NCBI GenBank assembly: GCA_964035545.1
Contig: OZ037766.1
Location: 12,161,722-12,225,721, forward strand
Length of the DNA stretch: 64,000 nt
Reading direction: 5' to 3'
DNA from: Bugula neritina
Lineage: Eukaryota > Bryozoa > Gymnolaemata > Cheilostomatida > Bugulidae
The translations under genes and the position numbers were made by a program. The stretch's first letter is position 1; every line of letters starts with the position of its first letter. Below the pieces are notes generated by a model. That model saw only the letters and a program-made list of their open reading frames with translations, was not told the DNA's origin and did no database searches. This document shows positions 12,601-27,600 of this stretch, piece by piece.

Positions 12601-15600
12601 CACGCATCTCTGAATGGAATGACTATTGGTAGTATTAGACATGCTTCTGATATTAAAACTGAGAATGTTACTCCACAATCTCAAGGAATGCTAACTGAAC
12701 AAACAGGTATTACTTTGCTGCATGTCTTTTTATTTGCTTAGTTTTTCAGTAAAAACTATTATTTAATTTATTTAAAATGCAACCATTTTACATACTTTCA
12801 ATTAAAGCTTTTAATTATTTAATTTATTTGAATTGAGACCATTTTATATTCTTTCATAGGTACTGGAGAACATGCATCTCTGAATGGAATGAATATTGGT
12901 AGTATTAGACATGCTTCTGATATTAGAACTGAGAATGTTACTCCACAATCTCAAGGAATACTCACTGAACAAACAGGTATAGTTTTGCTGTATGGAAAAT
13001 ATTTTGGTTTCATTTTACTCGATTAAGACTGATTATTCATTTATTTCATTTATAATGCAATAATTTAATGTATTTTTATAGGTACTGGAGAACATGCATC
13101 TCTGAATGGAATGAATATTGGTAGTATCAGACATGCTTCTGATATTAAAACTGAGAATGTAACTCCACAATCTCAAGGAATACTAACTGAACAAACAGGT
13201 GTGTAGTTTTGTTGTATGCCCTTTTATTTTGGTTTAGTTTTTCAATTTAAAGTTTTAAGGATTTTATTTATTTAAAATGCAACTATTTATTATAATTTTG
13301 TAGGTACTGGAGAACATGCATCTCTGAATGGAATGAATATTGGTAGTATTAGACATGCTTCTGATATTAGAACTGAGAATGTTACTCCACAATCTCAAGG
13401 AATACTAACTGAACAAACAGGTATTACTTTGCTGCATGTCTTTCTATTTGCTTAGTTCTTTTAGTAAAAACTATTATTTACTTTATTTAAAATGCAACCA
13501 TTTAACATACTTTCAATTAAAGCTTTTAATTATTTAATTTATTTGAATTGAGACCATTTCATATTCTTTCATAGGTACTGGAGAACATGCATCTCTGAAA
13601 GGAATGAATATTGGTAGTATAAGACATGCTTCTGATATTAAAACTGAGAATGTTACTCCACAATCTCAAGGAATACTCACTGAACAAACAGGTATAGTTT
13701 TGCTGTATGGAAAATATTTTGGTTTCATTTTACTCGATTAAGACTGATCATTCATTTATTTTATTTATAATGCAATAATTTAATGTAATTTTATAGGTAC
13801 TGGAGAACATGCATCTCTGAATGGAATGAATATTGGTAGTATTAGACATGCTTCTGATATTAGAACTGAGAATGTTACTCCACAATCTCAAGGAATACTC
13901 ACCGAGCAAACAGGTACAATTTTGCTCCATGTCCTTTTATTTTAGCTTGGTTATTCAATTAAAACTGGTAATTCATTTAATTTATTTAAAATGAAACCAT
14001 TTAACATACTTTTCTAGGTACTGGAGAACATGCATCTCTGAATGGCATGAATATTGGTAGTATTAGACATGCTTCTGATATTAAAACTGAGAATGTTACT
14101 CCACAATCTCAAGGAATACTAACTGAACAAACAGGTAACATTTTTTCTGTATGAAAGAAGTTTTGGTTTATTTTATTTGATTAAAACTGTTTATTCGTTT
14201 ATTCTATTTAGAATGCAACGATTTGATATATTTTTATAGGTACTGGAGAACATGCATCTCTGAATGGAATGAATATTGGTAGTATAAGACATGCTTCTGA
14301 TATTAAAACTGAGAATGTTACTCCACAATCTCAAGGAATACTAACTGAACAAACAGGTATAACTTTGCTAAGTGTAGGATTGTTGGTTTCAATCATGTAT
14401 AAATCTATTTTTCCAGTCAAAATGTATTCATGCTCATGTTTTTCTACAGGTACAGGTGGTCACGCTTCCCAGAAAGGCATGAATATGGGTTACACTTGGC
14501 ATGCTGGTGATTATCCCTTAGACAAATTGTCTCAAGAATCACAAGGAATTCTACACCATCAAACTGGTACTGGAGAGCACGCATCTCTGAATGGAATGAA
14601 TATTGGTAGTATTAGACATGCTTCTGATATTAAAACTGAGAATGTTACTCCACAATCTCAAGGAATACTAACTGAACAAACAGGTGTGTAATTTTGCTGC
14701 ATGTCTTTCTATTTGCTTAGTTCTTTTAGTAAAAACTATTATTTACTTTATTTAAAATGCAACCATTTAACATACTTTCAATTAAAGCTTTTAATTATTT
14801 AATTTATTTGAATTGAGACCATTTCATATTCTTTCATAGGTACTGGAGAACATGCATCTCTGAATGGAATGAATATTGGTAGTATTAGACATGCTTCTGA
14901 TATTAGAACTGAGAATGTTACTCCACAATCTCAAGGGATACTAACTGAACAAACAGGTATAATTTTTTTTGTATGAAAAAATATTTTGGTTTTATTTTAT
15001 TCAATTTAAACTGATTATTCATTATTTTTTGTACAATGCAATAATTTAGTATATTTTTATAGGTACTGGAGAACACGCATCTCTGAATGGAATGAATATT
15101 GGTAGTATTAGACATGCTTCTGATATTAAAACTGAGAATGTCACTCCACAGTCTCAAGGAATACTCACTGAACAAACAGGTATAATTTATTTTGTATGAA
15201 AGATATTTTGGTTTTATTTTATTCAATTTAAACTGATTATTCATTATTTTTTGTACAATGCAATAATTTAGTATATTTTTATAGGTACTGGAGAACACGC
15301 ATCTCTGAATGGAATGAATATTGGTAGTATTAGACATGCTTCTGATATTAAAACTGAGAATGTCACTCCACAGTCTCAAGGAATACTCACTGAACAAACA
15401 GGTATAATTTATTTTGTATGAAAGATATTTTGGTTTTATTTTATTCAATTTAAACTGATTATTCATTATTCTTTTTACAATGCAACAATTTAGTATATTT
15501 TTATAGGTACTGGAGAACATGCATCTCTGAATGGAATGAATATTGGTAGTATTAGACATGCTTCTGATATTAGAACTGAGAATGTTACTCCACAATCTCA

Positions 15601-18600
15601 AGGAATACTCACTGAACAAACAGGTACAATTTTGCTCTATGTCCTTTTATTTTAGCTTGGTTATTCAATTAAAACTGGTAATTCATTTAATTTATTTAAA
15701 ATGAAACCATTTAACATACTTTTCTAGGTACTGGAGAACATGCATCTCTGAATGGAATGAATATTGGTAGTATTCGACATGCTTCTGATATTAAAACTGA
15801 GAATGTAACTCCACAGTCTCAAGGAATACTAACTGAACAAACAGGTATAACTTTGCTAAGTGTAGGATTGTTGGTTTCAATCATGTATAAATCTATTTTT
15901 CCAGTCAAAATGTATTCATGCTCATGTTTTTCTACAGGTACAGGTGGTCACGCTTCCCAGAAAGGCATGAATATGGGTTACACTTGGCATGCTGGTGATC
16001 ATCCCTTAGACAAATTGTCTCAAGAATCACAAGGAGTTCTACACCATCAAACTGGTACTGGAGAACATGCATCTCTGAATGGAATGAATATTGGTAGTAT
16101 TAGACATGCTTCTGATATTAGAACTGAGAATGTAACTCCACAATCTCAAGGAATACTAACTGAACAAACAGGTGTGTAATTTTGCTGCATGTCTTTCTAT
16201 TTGCTTAGTTCTTTTAGTAAAAACTATTATTTACTTTATTTAAAATGCAACCATTTAACATACTTTCAATTAAAGCTTTTAATTATTTAATTTATTTGAA
16301 TTGAGACCATTTCATATTCTTTCATAGGTACTGGAGAACATGCATCTCTGAATGGAATGAATATTGGTAGTATTAGACATGCTTCTGATATTAGAACTGA
16401 GAATGTTACTCCACAATCTCAAGGGATACTAACTGAACAAACAGGTAACATTTTTTTTGTATGAAAAAATATTTTGGTTTTATTTTATTCAATTTAAACT
16501 GATTATTCATTATTTTTTGTACAATGCAATAATTTAGTATATTTTTATAGGTACTGGAGAACACGCATCTCTGAATGGAATGAATATTGGTAGTATTAGA
16601 CATGCTTCTGATATTAAAACTGAGAATGTCACTCCACAGTCTCAAGGAATACTCACTGAACAAACAGGTATAATTTATTTTGTATGAAAGATATTTTGGT
16701 TTTATTTTATTCAATTTAAACTGATTATTCATTATTCTTTTTACAATGCAACAATTTAGTATATTTTTATAGGTACTGGAGAACATGCATCTCTGAATGG
16801 AATGAATATTGGTAGTATTAGACATGCTTCTAATATTAGAACTGAGAATGTTACTCCACAATCTCAAGGAATACTCACCGAGCAAACAGGTACAATTTTG
16901 CTCTATGTCCTTTTATTTTAGCTTGGTTATTCAATTAAAACTGGTAATTCATTTAATTTATTTAAAATGAAACCATTTAACATACTTTAATAGGTACTGG
17001 AGGACATGCATCTCTGAATGGCATGAATATTGGTAGTATTCGACATGCTTCTGATATTAAAACTGAGAATGTAACTCCACAGTCTCAAGGAATACTAACT
17101 GAACAAACAGGTGAATGAATATGTTTAGATTGTTGGTTTCAATAATGAACAACGTATTATAAATGTCTTTATTCGGTTAAGATACCGGTCATTTCACTTA
17201 ATTTAGTGCACACTATATCTCTAGTTTCTAACTATTTTCACACTTTAACTGCTAGTGCATATGATTTTTCACCTTAAACTATTGAAATATCAACAAATGG
17301 AACTCAATCATCAAGGTCATTATTTTTGCTTGATTTTCTATGCCTGTTACTAATTTCTTAACGAACTAGGATATATGGACTGTGATGAAAAAACGATCAC
17401 GGCCCGCAGATATATACTTAGCTCATATGACAATAACGTTGCGCTTCAACATTGCAGAACCCCCTCCCAGCTTTTTTGCTATGCATAATTCGAATCAACA
17501 CATACAATTTCCGATATAGTGAATTCTCATGAATTTTGAACAAACATTAAATTTTGGTTCTGGTTTGCTGATGTGTACTTAATAAATTGAAATGACCTTT
17601 TTGTGAATGCTCGCGTCTTTCTACAGGTACAGGTGGTCACGCTTCCCAGAAAGGAATGAATATGGGTTACACTTGGCATGCTGGTGATCTTCCTTTAGAC
17701 AAACTGTCTCAAGAATCACAAGGAGTTCTACACCATCAAACTGGTACTGGAGAACATGCATCTCTGAATGGAATGAATATTGGTAGTATTAGACATGCTT
17801 CTGATATTAAAACTGAGAATGTTACTCCACAATCTCAAGGAATGCTAACTGAACAAACAGGTATTACTTTGCTGCATGTCTTTTTATTTGCTTAGTTTTT
17901 CAGTAAAAACTGTTATTTAATTTATATAAAATGCAACCATTTTACATACTTTCAATTAAAGCTTTTAATTATTTAATTTATTTGAATTGAAACCATTTTA
18001 TATTCTTTCATAGGTACTGGAGAACATGCATCTCTGAATGGAATGAATATTGGTAGTATTAGACATGCTTCTGATATTAGAACTGAGAATGTAACTCCAC
18101 AATCTCAAGGAATACTCACTGAACAAACAGGTGAATGCCCATGTTAAGACAGTTGGCCTCTATTTAAGCTGTATGTGTACGTCTTTGGTGTATTAATGTT
18201 GTAATGTCAATTAAAGTCCATGTCTTGCTATACCTAATAGCTATAATTAGTAGACCTCTTTCAATCACTCATTTCACCATTATGCGTCTGTCTCGACCCC
18301 ACTGAACTAACTTAATAAGTGTATCTTGACGGAATACTTTTCATTGCCCACAGCAACTTAGATTTTCTCAGAATTGTCAAATTTGTGAGTTTCTCAACAT
18401 TAGGTGCAACTTCAGGGTTTTTGGCAATTTGAATTAGATGATGATAGCAGTTGTCTCACTACAATTGCTACTCCATTTGGCTGATATGGATTTTTGAGGC
18501 TAACCTTCAACATAAGTTTGGCATCTGAAATAGTTCATAGAAAGTAAGCAAATTATTATCAGATGTAGTCAGAGTTGAGACTTTCGTAGATTATTTATTG

Positions 18601-21600
18601 ATACATGTTCTTACAAAGGTAGCCATTTTCAAATGACGTTCTGCGTAAAATGCTTGGGAGATGCGAGAAAGTTATCTTGAAGCTTAACTTAGCGAAATGT
18701 AGTTTTGAGAAGTCTGAACATAGGTATTTAGATCACATAATTGGACAGGGTGTCATCACAGCCGACCCAATTATGATTAAATCTACAGTCGGCATGTCTG
18801 TGCTACAGAATGTGTTAGGATAGCCGCAGCTAAACTCATACTCAAGTAAGGCTACATATATTCCTCAAGGTTTTGTAGGAGGGATGGAAGTTTAGGTTAG
18901 AATGAGACATAGGAATTGGCTATGAGGAACAGTTAAGCTGAAAGTTTCATAATTAGGCTTTATGATTGTAGAATTTTTAGATGGTAAGCAATCTTGTTCG
19001 AAAATTTGAAAATTTCCATTACATCTAAGTTCTGGGTTAGAGGGAATTACACCACCCACCAACCTAGTTCATGTTACTAGAGTGAGTAACTCTGTTTCGC
19101 ATAGTACACCCAATTCAAGTTCTGTTCAGGGAATAGACAGGCGCAGTGTTCCTAATGGGCATAGCACAGTTACTTGAGTAGGTAGGGTTTCAGAGCCTCA
19201 CGCCAGATTTGGTCAGAATCTGTACGATGCCAAAACTTAGTTGACTTAAGTAAATGTACCATTGGAAGAATGTTTAGTAGTGCACATATATATTATGTTA
19301 TATAACTTTGCTTTAATCTTCAACTACATGCTTTTGTAACTTTTTATACAATTAAATATTGTTACTGAGTCACTAAGTCTTCGTTTTTGACTGCGGATAG
19401 GATGTTATAATGTCAACTACAGTTCATGTCTTGCCATACCTAATAGCTGTAGTGAGTATATCTATATGTGAATCATGCATTCCCTTATTATTGTCAGAGT
19501 CAGCATCTATATAAATATTTGTCTCTAGATTTCATAGTGTTATCATCATTTATATTATTGGTAATTGCACCTAATAAATCTACAATGTAATTCATTGCAA
19601 GTCAATATCATCTTGTTACATATCATTACACTTCGTAATGCCAACAAGAAACAACAAAATATAACAGTTGATCAATTTGAATTTTTATTTAGTTCAAAAT
19701 TTTAACTATTATACTTTTATAGGTACTGGAGAGCATGCATCTCTGAATGGAATGAATATTGGTAGTATTAGACATGCTTCTGATATTAAAACTGAGAATG
19801 TTACTCCACAATCTCAAGGAATACTAACTGAACAAACAGGTATAACTTTGCTAAATGTAAGATTGTTGCCTTCAATTATGTTTAAATGTATTTTTTCAGT
19901 CAAAATATATTCATGCTCATGTTTTTCTACAGGTACAGGTAGTCATGCATCCCAGAAAGGAATGAATATGGGCTACACTTGGCATGCTGGTGATCATCCT
20001 TTAGACAAATTGTCTCAAGAATCACAAGGAATTCTACACCATCAAACTGGTACTGGAGAACATGCATCTCTGAATGGAATGAATATCGGTAGTATTAGAC
20101 ATGCTTCTGATATTAAAACTGAGAATGTTACTCCACAATCTCAAGGAATACTCACTGAACAAACAGGTACAATTTTGCTGTATGCCCTTTTATTTTGGTT
20201 TAGTTTTTCAGTTTGAAGTTTTAAGGATTTTATTTATTTAAGATGCAACCATTTAATATACTTACATAGGTACTGGAGAACATGCATCTCTGAATGGAAT
20301 GAATATTGGTAGTATAAGACATGCTTCTGATATTAAAACTGAGAATGTTACTCCCCAATCTCAAGGAATACTAACTGAACAAACAGGTGAATGAATATTT
20401 TAAGATTGTTGATTTCAATAACGTATTATAAATGTCTTTATACGGTTAAGATATGGGTCATTTCACTTTATTTAGTGCACACTATATCTCTAGTTTCTAA
20501 CTATTTTCACACTTTAGCTGCTAATGCATATGATTTTTCACTTTAAACTATTGAAATATCAACAAATGGAACTTAATCATCAAGGTCATTAATTTTGCTT
20601 GATTTTCTATGCCTGTTGCTAATTTCTTAACGATTTAGGATATATGGACTGTGATGAAAAAATGATCACGGCCCGCAGATATATACTTAGCTCATATGAT
20701 AATAACGTTGCCCTTCAACATTGCAGAACCTCCTCCCAGGTTTTACGCTATGCATAATTCGAACCAACACATACGATTTCCAATATAGTGAATCTTCATG
20801 AGTTTTGAACAAACGGTAATTTTTGGTTCTGGTTTGCTGATGTTTACTCAATAAATTGAAACGACCTTTTTGTGAAAGCTCGGGTCTTTCTACAGGTACA
20901 GGTGGTCATGCTTCCCAGAAAGGAATGAACATGGGTTACACTTGGCATGCTGGTGATCATCCTTTAGACAAATTGTCTCAAGAATCACAAGGAGTTCTAC
21001 ACCATCAAACTGGTACTGGAGAACATGCATCTCTGAATGGAATGAATATTGGTAGTATAAGACATGCTTCTGATATTAAAACTGAGAATGTTACTCCACA
21101 ATCTCAAGGAATACTCACTGAACAAACAGGTGTGTAGTTTAGCTGTATGCCCTTTTATTTTGGTTTAGTTTTTCAACTGAAAGTTTTAAGGATTTTATTT
21201 ATTTAATTTATTTGAAATGAAACCATTTGACATACTTTCCTAGGTACTGGAGGACATGCATCTCTGAATGGAATGAATATTGGTAGTATTAGACATGCTT
21301 CTGATATTAAAACTGAGAGTGTTACTCCACAATCTCAAGGAATACTAACTGAACAAACAGGTGTGTAGTTTTGCTGTATGCCCTTTAATTTTGGTTTAGT
21401 TTTTCAGTAAAAACTGTTATTTAATTTATTTAAAATGCAACCACTTAACATACTCTCAATTAAAGCTTTTAATTATTAAATTTATTTGAATTGAAATCAT
21501 TTTATATTTTTTCATAGGTACTGGAGAACATGCATCTCTGAATGGAATGAATATTGGTAGTATTAGACATGCTTCTGACATTAAGACTGAGAATGTTACT

Positions 21601-24600
21601 CCACAATCTCAAGGAATACTAACTGAACAAACAGGTATAATTTTGCTGTATGTCCTTTCATTTTTGCTTCCTGATTTCATTACAACAGTTATCTTTTCAT
21701 TTCATTTGAAATGAAACTATTTATTATACTTTGATAGGTACTGGAGAACATGCATCTCTGAATGGAATGAATATTGGTAGTATTAGACATGCTTCTGATA
21801 TTAAAACTGATAATGTTACTCCACAATCTCAAGGAATACTAACTGAACAAACAGGTGTGTAGCTTTGCTGTTTGCCCTTTTATTTTTGTTTAGTTTTTCA
21901 ATTGAAAGTTTTAGGATTTTATTTATTTAAAATGCAAACATTTAACATGCTTTCAATTGAAGCTTTTAATTATTTAATTTATTTGAATTGAAACCATTTT
22001 ATATTCTTTCATAGGTACTGGAGAACATGCATCTCTGAATGGAATGAATATCGGTAGTATTAGACATGCTTCTGATATTAGAACTGAGAATGTTACTCCA
22101 CAATCTCAAGGAATACTAACTGAACAAACAGGTACATATTTTTTCTTCATGTCCTTTTATTTTGGCTTAGTTTTTCAATTAAAGGTGTTACTTTCTCACT
22201 TCTTTCAATTTCTAACCATTCAACATACTTTCGTAGGTACCGGAGAACATGCATCTCTGAATGGAATGAATATTGGCAGTATTAGACATGCTTCAGATAT
22301 TAAAACTGAGAATGTTACTCCACAATCTCAAGGAATACTAACTGAACAAACAGGTATAGTTTTGCTGTATGGAAAATATTTTGCTTTCATTTTACTCGAT
22401 TAAAACTGATTATTCATTTATTTTATTTATAATGCAATAATTTAATGTATTTTTATAGGTACTGGAGAACATGCATCTCTGAATGGAATGAATATTGGTA
22501 GTATTAGACATGCTTCTGATATCAAAACTGAGAATGTTACTCCACAATCTCAAGGAATACTCACTGAGCAAACAGGTGAATGAATATGTTGAAATTGTTG
22601 GTTTCAATAACATGATATAAATGTCTTTTTTCAGTCAAGATATGGGTTATTTTACTTAATTTAGTGCACATTATATCTCTAGTTGATCACTATTTTCACA
22701 CATTAGCTGCTAATGCACATGATTTTTCACCTCAAACTATTGAAATATTACCAAATGGAATTCAATAATCAAGGTCATTAGTTTTGCTTGATTTCCTACG
22801 CCTGTTACTAATTTCTCATTGAATTAGGATATATGGTCTGTGATGAAAAAATGATCATGGCCTGCACATGTATACTTGGCTCATATGACAATAACGTTGC
22901 CCTTCAACATTGCAGAACCCCTTCCCAGCTTTTTTGCTATACATAATTCAAATCAACACATACAATTTCCAATATAGTGAATTCTCATGAATTTTGAACA
23001 AACTTTAAAATTTGGTTCTGGTTTGCTGATGTGTACTTAATAAATTGAAATGACCTTTTTGTGAATGCTCGCGTCTTTCTACAGGTACAGGAGAACATGC
23101 ATCTCTGAATGGATTGAATATTGGTAGTATTAGACATGCTTCTGATATTAAAACTGAGAATGTAACTCCACAATCTCAAGGAATACTCACTGAACAAACA
23201 GGTGTGTAATTTTGCTGTGTGTCCTTTCATTTTGGCTTCCTTATTTCATTACAACAGTTATCTTTTCATTTCATTTAAAATGAAACTATTTATTATACTT
23301 TGATAGGTACTGGAGAACATGCATCTCTGAATGGAATGAATATTGGTGGTATTAGACATGCTTCTGATATTAAAACTGAGAATGTCACTCCACAATCTCA
23401 AGGAATACTAACTGAACAAACAGGTATATAATTTTGTTGTATTTTTTTTTATTTTAGTTTAGTCATTCAAATAAAGCTGTTAATTAACTTAATTTATTTA
23501 AAATGCAACTATTTATTATAATTTTGTAGGTACTGGAGAACATGCATCTCTGAATGGAATGAATATTGGTAGTATTAGACATGCTTCTGATATTAAAACT
23601 GAGAATGTTACTCCACAATCTCAAGGAATACTTACTGAACAAACAGGTATAATTTTGCTTTATGGAAAATATTTTGGCTTTATTTTATTCTATTTAAACT
23701 GTTTATTCATTAATTTTTTTATAATGCATTAATTTAATATACTTTTCTAGGTACTGGAGAACATGCATCTCTGAATGGAATGAATATCGGTAGTATTAGA
23801 CATGCTTCTGATATTAAAACTGAGAATGTAACTCCACAATCTCAAGGAATACTAACTGAACAAACAGGTATAACTTTGCTGCATGTCTTTTTATTTCCTT
23901 AGTTTTTCAGTAAAAACTTTTATTTAATTTATATAAAATGCAACCGTTTTACATACTTTCAATTAAAGCTTTTAATTATTTAATTTATTTGAATTGAAAC
24001 CATTTTATATTCTATCATAGGTTCCGGAGAACATGCATCTCTGAATGGAATGAATATCGGTAGTATTAGACATGCTTCTGATATTAAAACTGAGAATGTT
24101 ACTCCACAATCTCAAGGAATACTAACTGAACAAACAGGTATTTAATTTTGTTGTATTTTATTTTATTTTAGTTTAGTCATTCAAATAAAGCTGTTAATTA
24201 ACTTAATTTATTTAAAATGCAACTATTTATTATAATTTTGTAGGTACTGGAGAACATGCATCTCTGAATGGAATGAATATTGGTAGTATAAGACATGCTT
24301 CTGATATTAAAACTGAAAATGTTACTCCACAATCTCAAGGAATACTAACTGAACAAACAGGTATAACTTTGCTAAGTGTAGGATTGTTGGTTTCAATCAT
24401 GTATAAATTTATTTTTCCAGTCAAAATGTATTCATGCTCATGTTTTTCTACAGGTACAGGTGGTCACGCTTCCCAGAAAGGCATGAATATGGGTTACACT
24501 TGGCATGCTGGTGATCATCCCTTAGACAAATTGTCTCAAGAATCACAAGGAATTCTACACCATCAAACTGGTACTGGAGAGCATGCATCTCTGAATGGAA

Positions 24601-27600
24601 TGAATATTGGTAGTATTAGACATGCTTCTGATATTAAAACTGAGAATGTTACTCCACAATCTCAAGGAATACTAACTGAACAAACAGGTATAATTTTGCT
24701 GTGTGTCCTTTCATTTTGGCTTCGTTATTTCATTACAACAGTTATTTTTTCATTTCATTTAAAATGAACCTATTTATTATACTTCGATAGGTACTGGAGA
24801 ACATGCATCTCTGAATGGAATGAATATTGGTAGTATTAGACATGCTTCTGATATTAGAACTGAGAATGTTACTCCACAATCTCAAGGAATACTAACTGAA
24901 CAAACAGGTGAATGAATATGTCAAGATGGTTGGTTTCAATATCGTGTTATAAATGTCTTTTTCAGTCAAGATTTGGGTCATTTTACTTAATTTAGTGCAC
25001 ACTATATCTCTAGTTTCTAAGTATTTTCACACTTTCACTGCTAATGCATATGATTTTTTACCTTAAACTATTGAAATATCAACAAATGGAACTCAAACAT
25101 CAAGGTCATTAGTTTTGCTTGATTTCCTACGCCTGTTACTAATTTCTCATTGAATTAGGATATATGGTCTGTGATGAAAAAATGATCATGGCCTGCACAT
25201 GTATACTTGGCTCATATGACAATAACGTTGCCCTTCAACATTGCAGAACCCCCTCCCAGCTTTTTTGCTATGCATAATTCGAATCAACACATACAATTTC
25301 CAATATAGTGAATTCTCATGAATTTTGAACAAACTTTAAATTTTGGTTCTGGTTTGCTGATGTGTACTTAATAAATTGAAATGACCTTTTTGTGAATGCT
25401 CGCGTCTTCCTACAGGTACAGGTGGTCATGCTTCCCAGAAAGGCATGAATATGGGTTACACTTGGCATGCTGGTGATCATCCCTTAGACAAATTGTCTCA
25501 AGAATCACAAGGAATTCTACACCATCAAACTGGTACTGGAGAACATGCATCTCTGAATGGAATGAATATTGGTAGTATAAGACATGCTTCTGATATTAAA
25601 ACTGAGAATGTAACTCCACAATCTCAAGGAATACTAACTGAACAAACAGGTGTGTAGCTTTGCTGTGTGCCCTTTTATTTTTGTTTAGTTTTTCAATTGA
25701 AAGTTTTGGGATTTTATTTATTTAAAATGCAACCATTTAACATGCTTTCAATTAAAGCTTTTAATTATTTAATTTATTTGAATTGAAACCATTTTATATT
25801 CTTTCATAGGTACTGGAGAACATGCATCTCTGAAAGGAATGAATATTGGTAGTATTAGACATGCTTCTGATATTAGAACTGAGAGTGTTACTCCTCAATC
25901 TCAAGGAATACTTACTGAGCAAACAGGTAACTGCATATTTTAAGATTGTTGGTTCCAGTCATGTATAAATGTAATTTCCTGGAATACTCACTGAACAAGC
26001 AGGTATAATTACGCTGTATGGAAGAGATTTTGGTTTCATTTTACTCGATTAAAACTGTTTATTCATCTATTTTATTTATAATGCAATAATTTAATGTATT
26101 TTTATAGGTACTGGAGAACATGCATCTCTGAATGGAATGAATATTGGTAGTATTAGACATGCTTCTGATATTAAAACTGAGAATGTTACTCCACAATCTC
26201 AAGGAATACTAACTGAACAAACAGGTATAACTTTGCTAAGTGTAGGATTGTTGGTTTCAATCATGTAGAAATCTACTTTTCCATTCAAAATGTTTTCATG
26301 CTCATGTTTTTCTACAGGTACAGGTGGTCACGCTTCCCAGAAAAGCATGAATATGGGTTACACTTGGCATGCTGGTGATCATCCCTTAGACAAATTGTCT
26401 CAAGAATCACAAGGAATTCTACACCATCAAACTGGTACTGGAGAGCACGCATCTCTGAATGGAATGAATATTGGTAGTATAAGACATGCTTCTGATATTA
26501 AAACTGAGAATGTTACTCCACAATCTCACGGAATACTCACTGAACAAACAGGTGAATGCCCATGTTAAGACAGTTGGCCTCTATTTAAGCTGTATGTGTA
26601 CGTCTTTGGTGTATTAATGTTGTAATGTCAATTAAAGTCCATGTCTTGCTATACCTAATAGCTATAATTAGTAGACCTCTTTCAATCACTCATTTCACCA
26701 TTATGCGTCTGTCTCGACCCCACTGAACTAACTTAATAAGTGTATCTTGACGGAATACTTTTCATTGCCCACAGCAACTTAGATTTTCTCAGAATTGTCA
26801 AATTTGTGAGTTTCTCAACGTTAGGTGCAACTTCAGGGTTTTTGGCAATTTGAATTAGATGATGATAGCAGTTGTCTCACTACAATTGCTACTCCATTTG
26901 GCTGATATGGATTTTTGAGGCTAACCTTCGACATAAGTTTGGCATCTGAAATAGTTCATAGAAAGTAAGCAAATTATTATCAGATGTAGTCAGAGTTGAG
27001 ACTTTCGTAGATTATTTATTGATACATGTTCTTACAAAGGTAGCCATTTTCAAATGACGTTCTGCGTAAAATGCTTGGGAGATGCGAGAAAGTTATCTTG
27101 AAGCTTAACTTAGCGAAATGTAGTTTTGAGAAGTCTGAACATAGGTATTTAGATCACATAATTGGACAGGGTGTCATCACAGCCGACCCAATTATGATTA
27201 AATCTACAGTCGGCATGTCTGTGCTACAGAATGTGTTAGGATAGCCGCAGCTAAACTCATACTCAAGTAAGGCTACATATATTCCTCAAGGTTTTGTAGG
27301 AGGGATGGAAGTTTAGGTTAGAATGAGACATAGGAATTGGCTATGAGGAACAGTTAAGCTGAAAGTTTCATAATTAGGCTTTATGATTGTAGAATTTTTA
27401 GATGGTAAGCAATCTTGTTCGAAAATTTGAAAATATCCATTACATCTAAGTTCTGGGGTAGAGGGAATTACACCACCCACCAACCTAGTTCATGTTACTA
27501 GAGTGAGTAACTCTGTTTCGCATAGTACACCCAATTCAAGTTCTGTTCAGGGAATAGACAGGCGCAGCGTTCCTAATGGGCATAGAACAGTTACTTGAGT

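Noticed and set aside
14918-15619. Minus-strand open frame of 233 codons with repeated SEYSLRLWSNIL units
   Set aside because: Complement of type C exons plus AT-rich introns; the introns contain conserved GT/AG sites for the plus strand.
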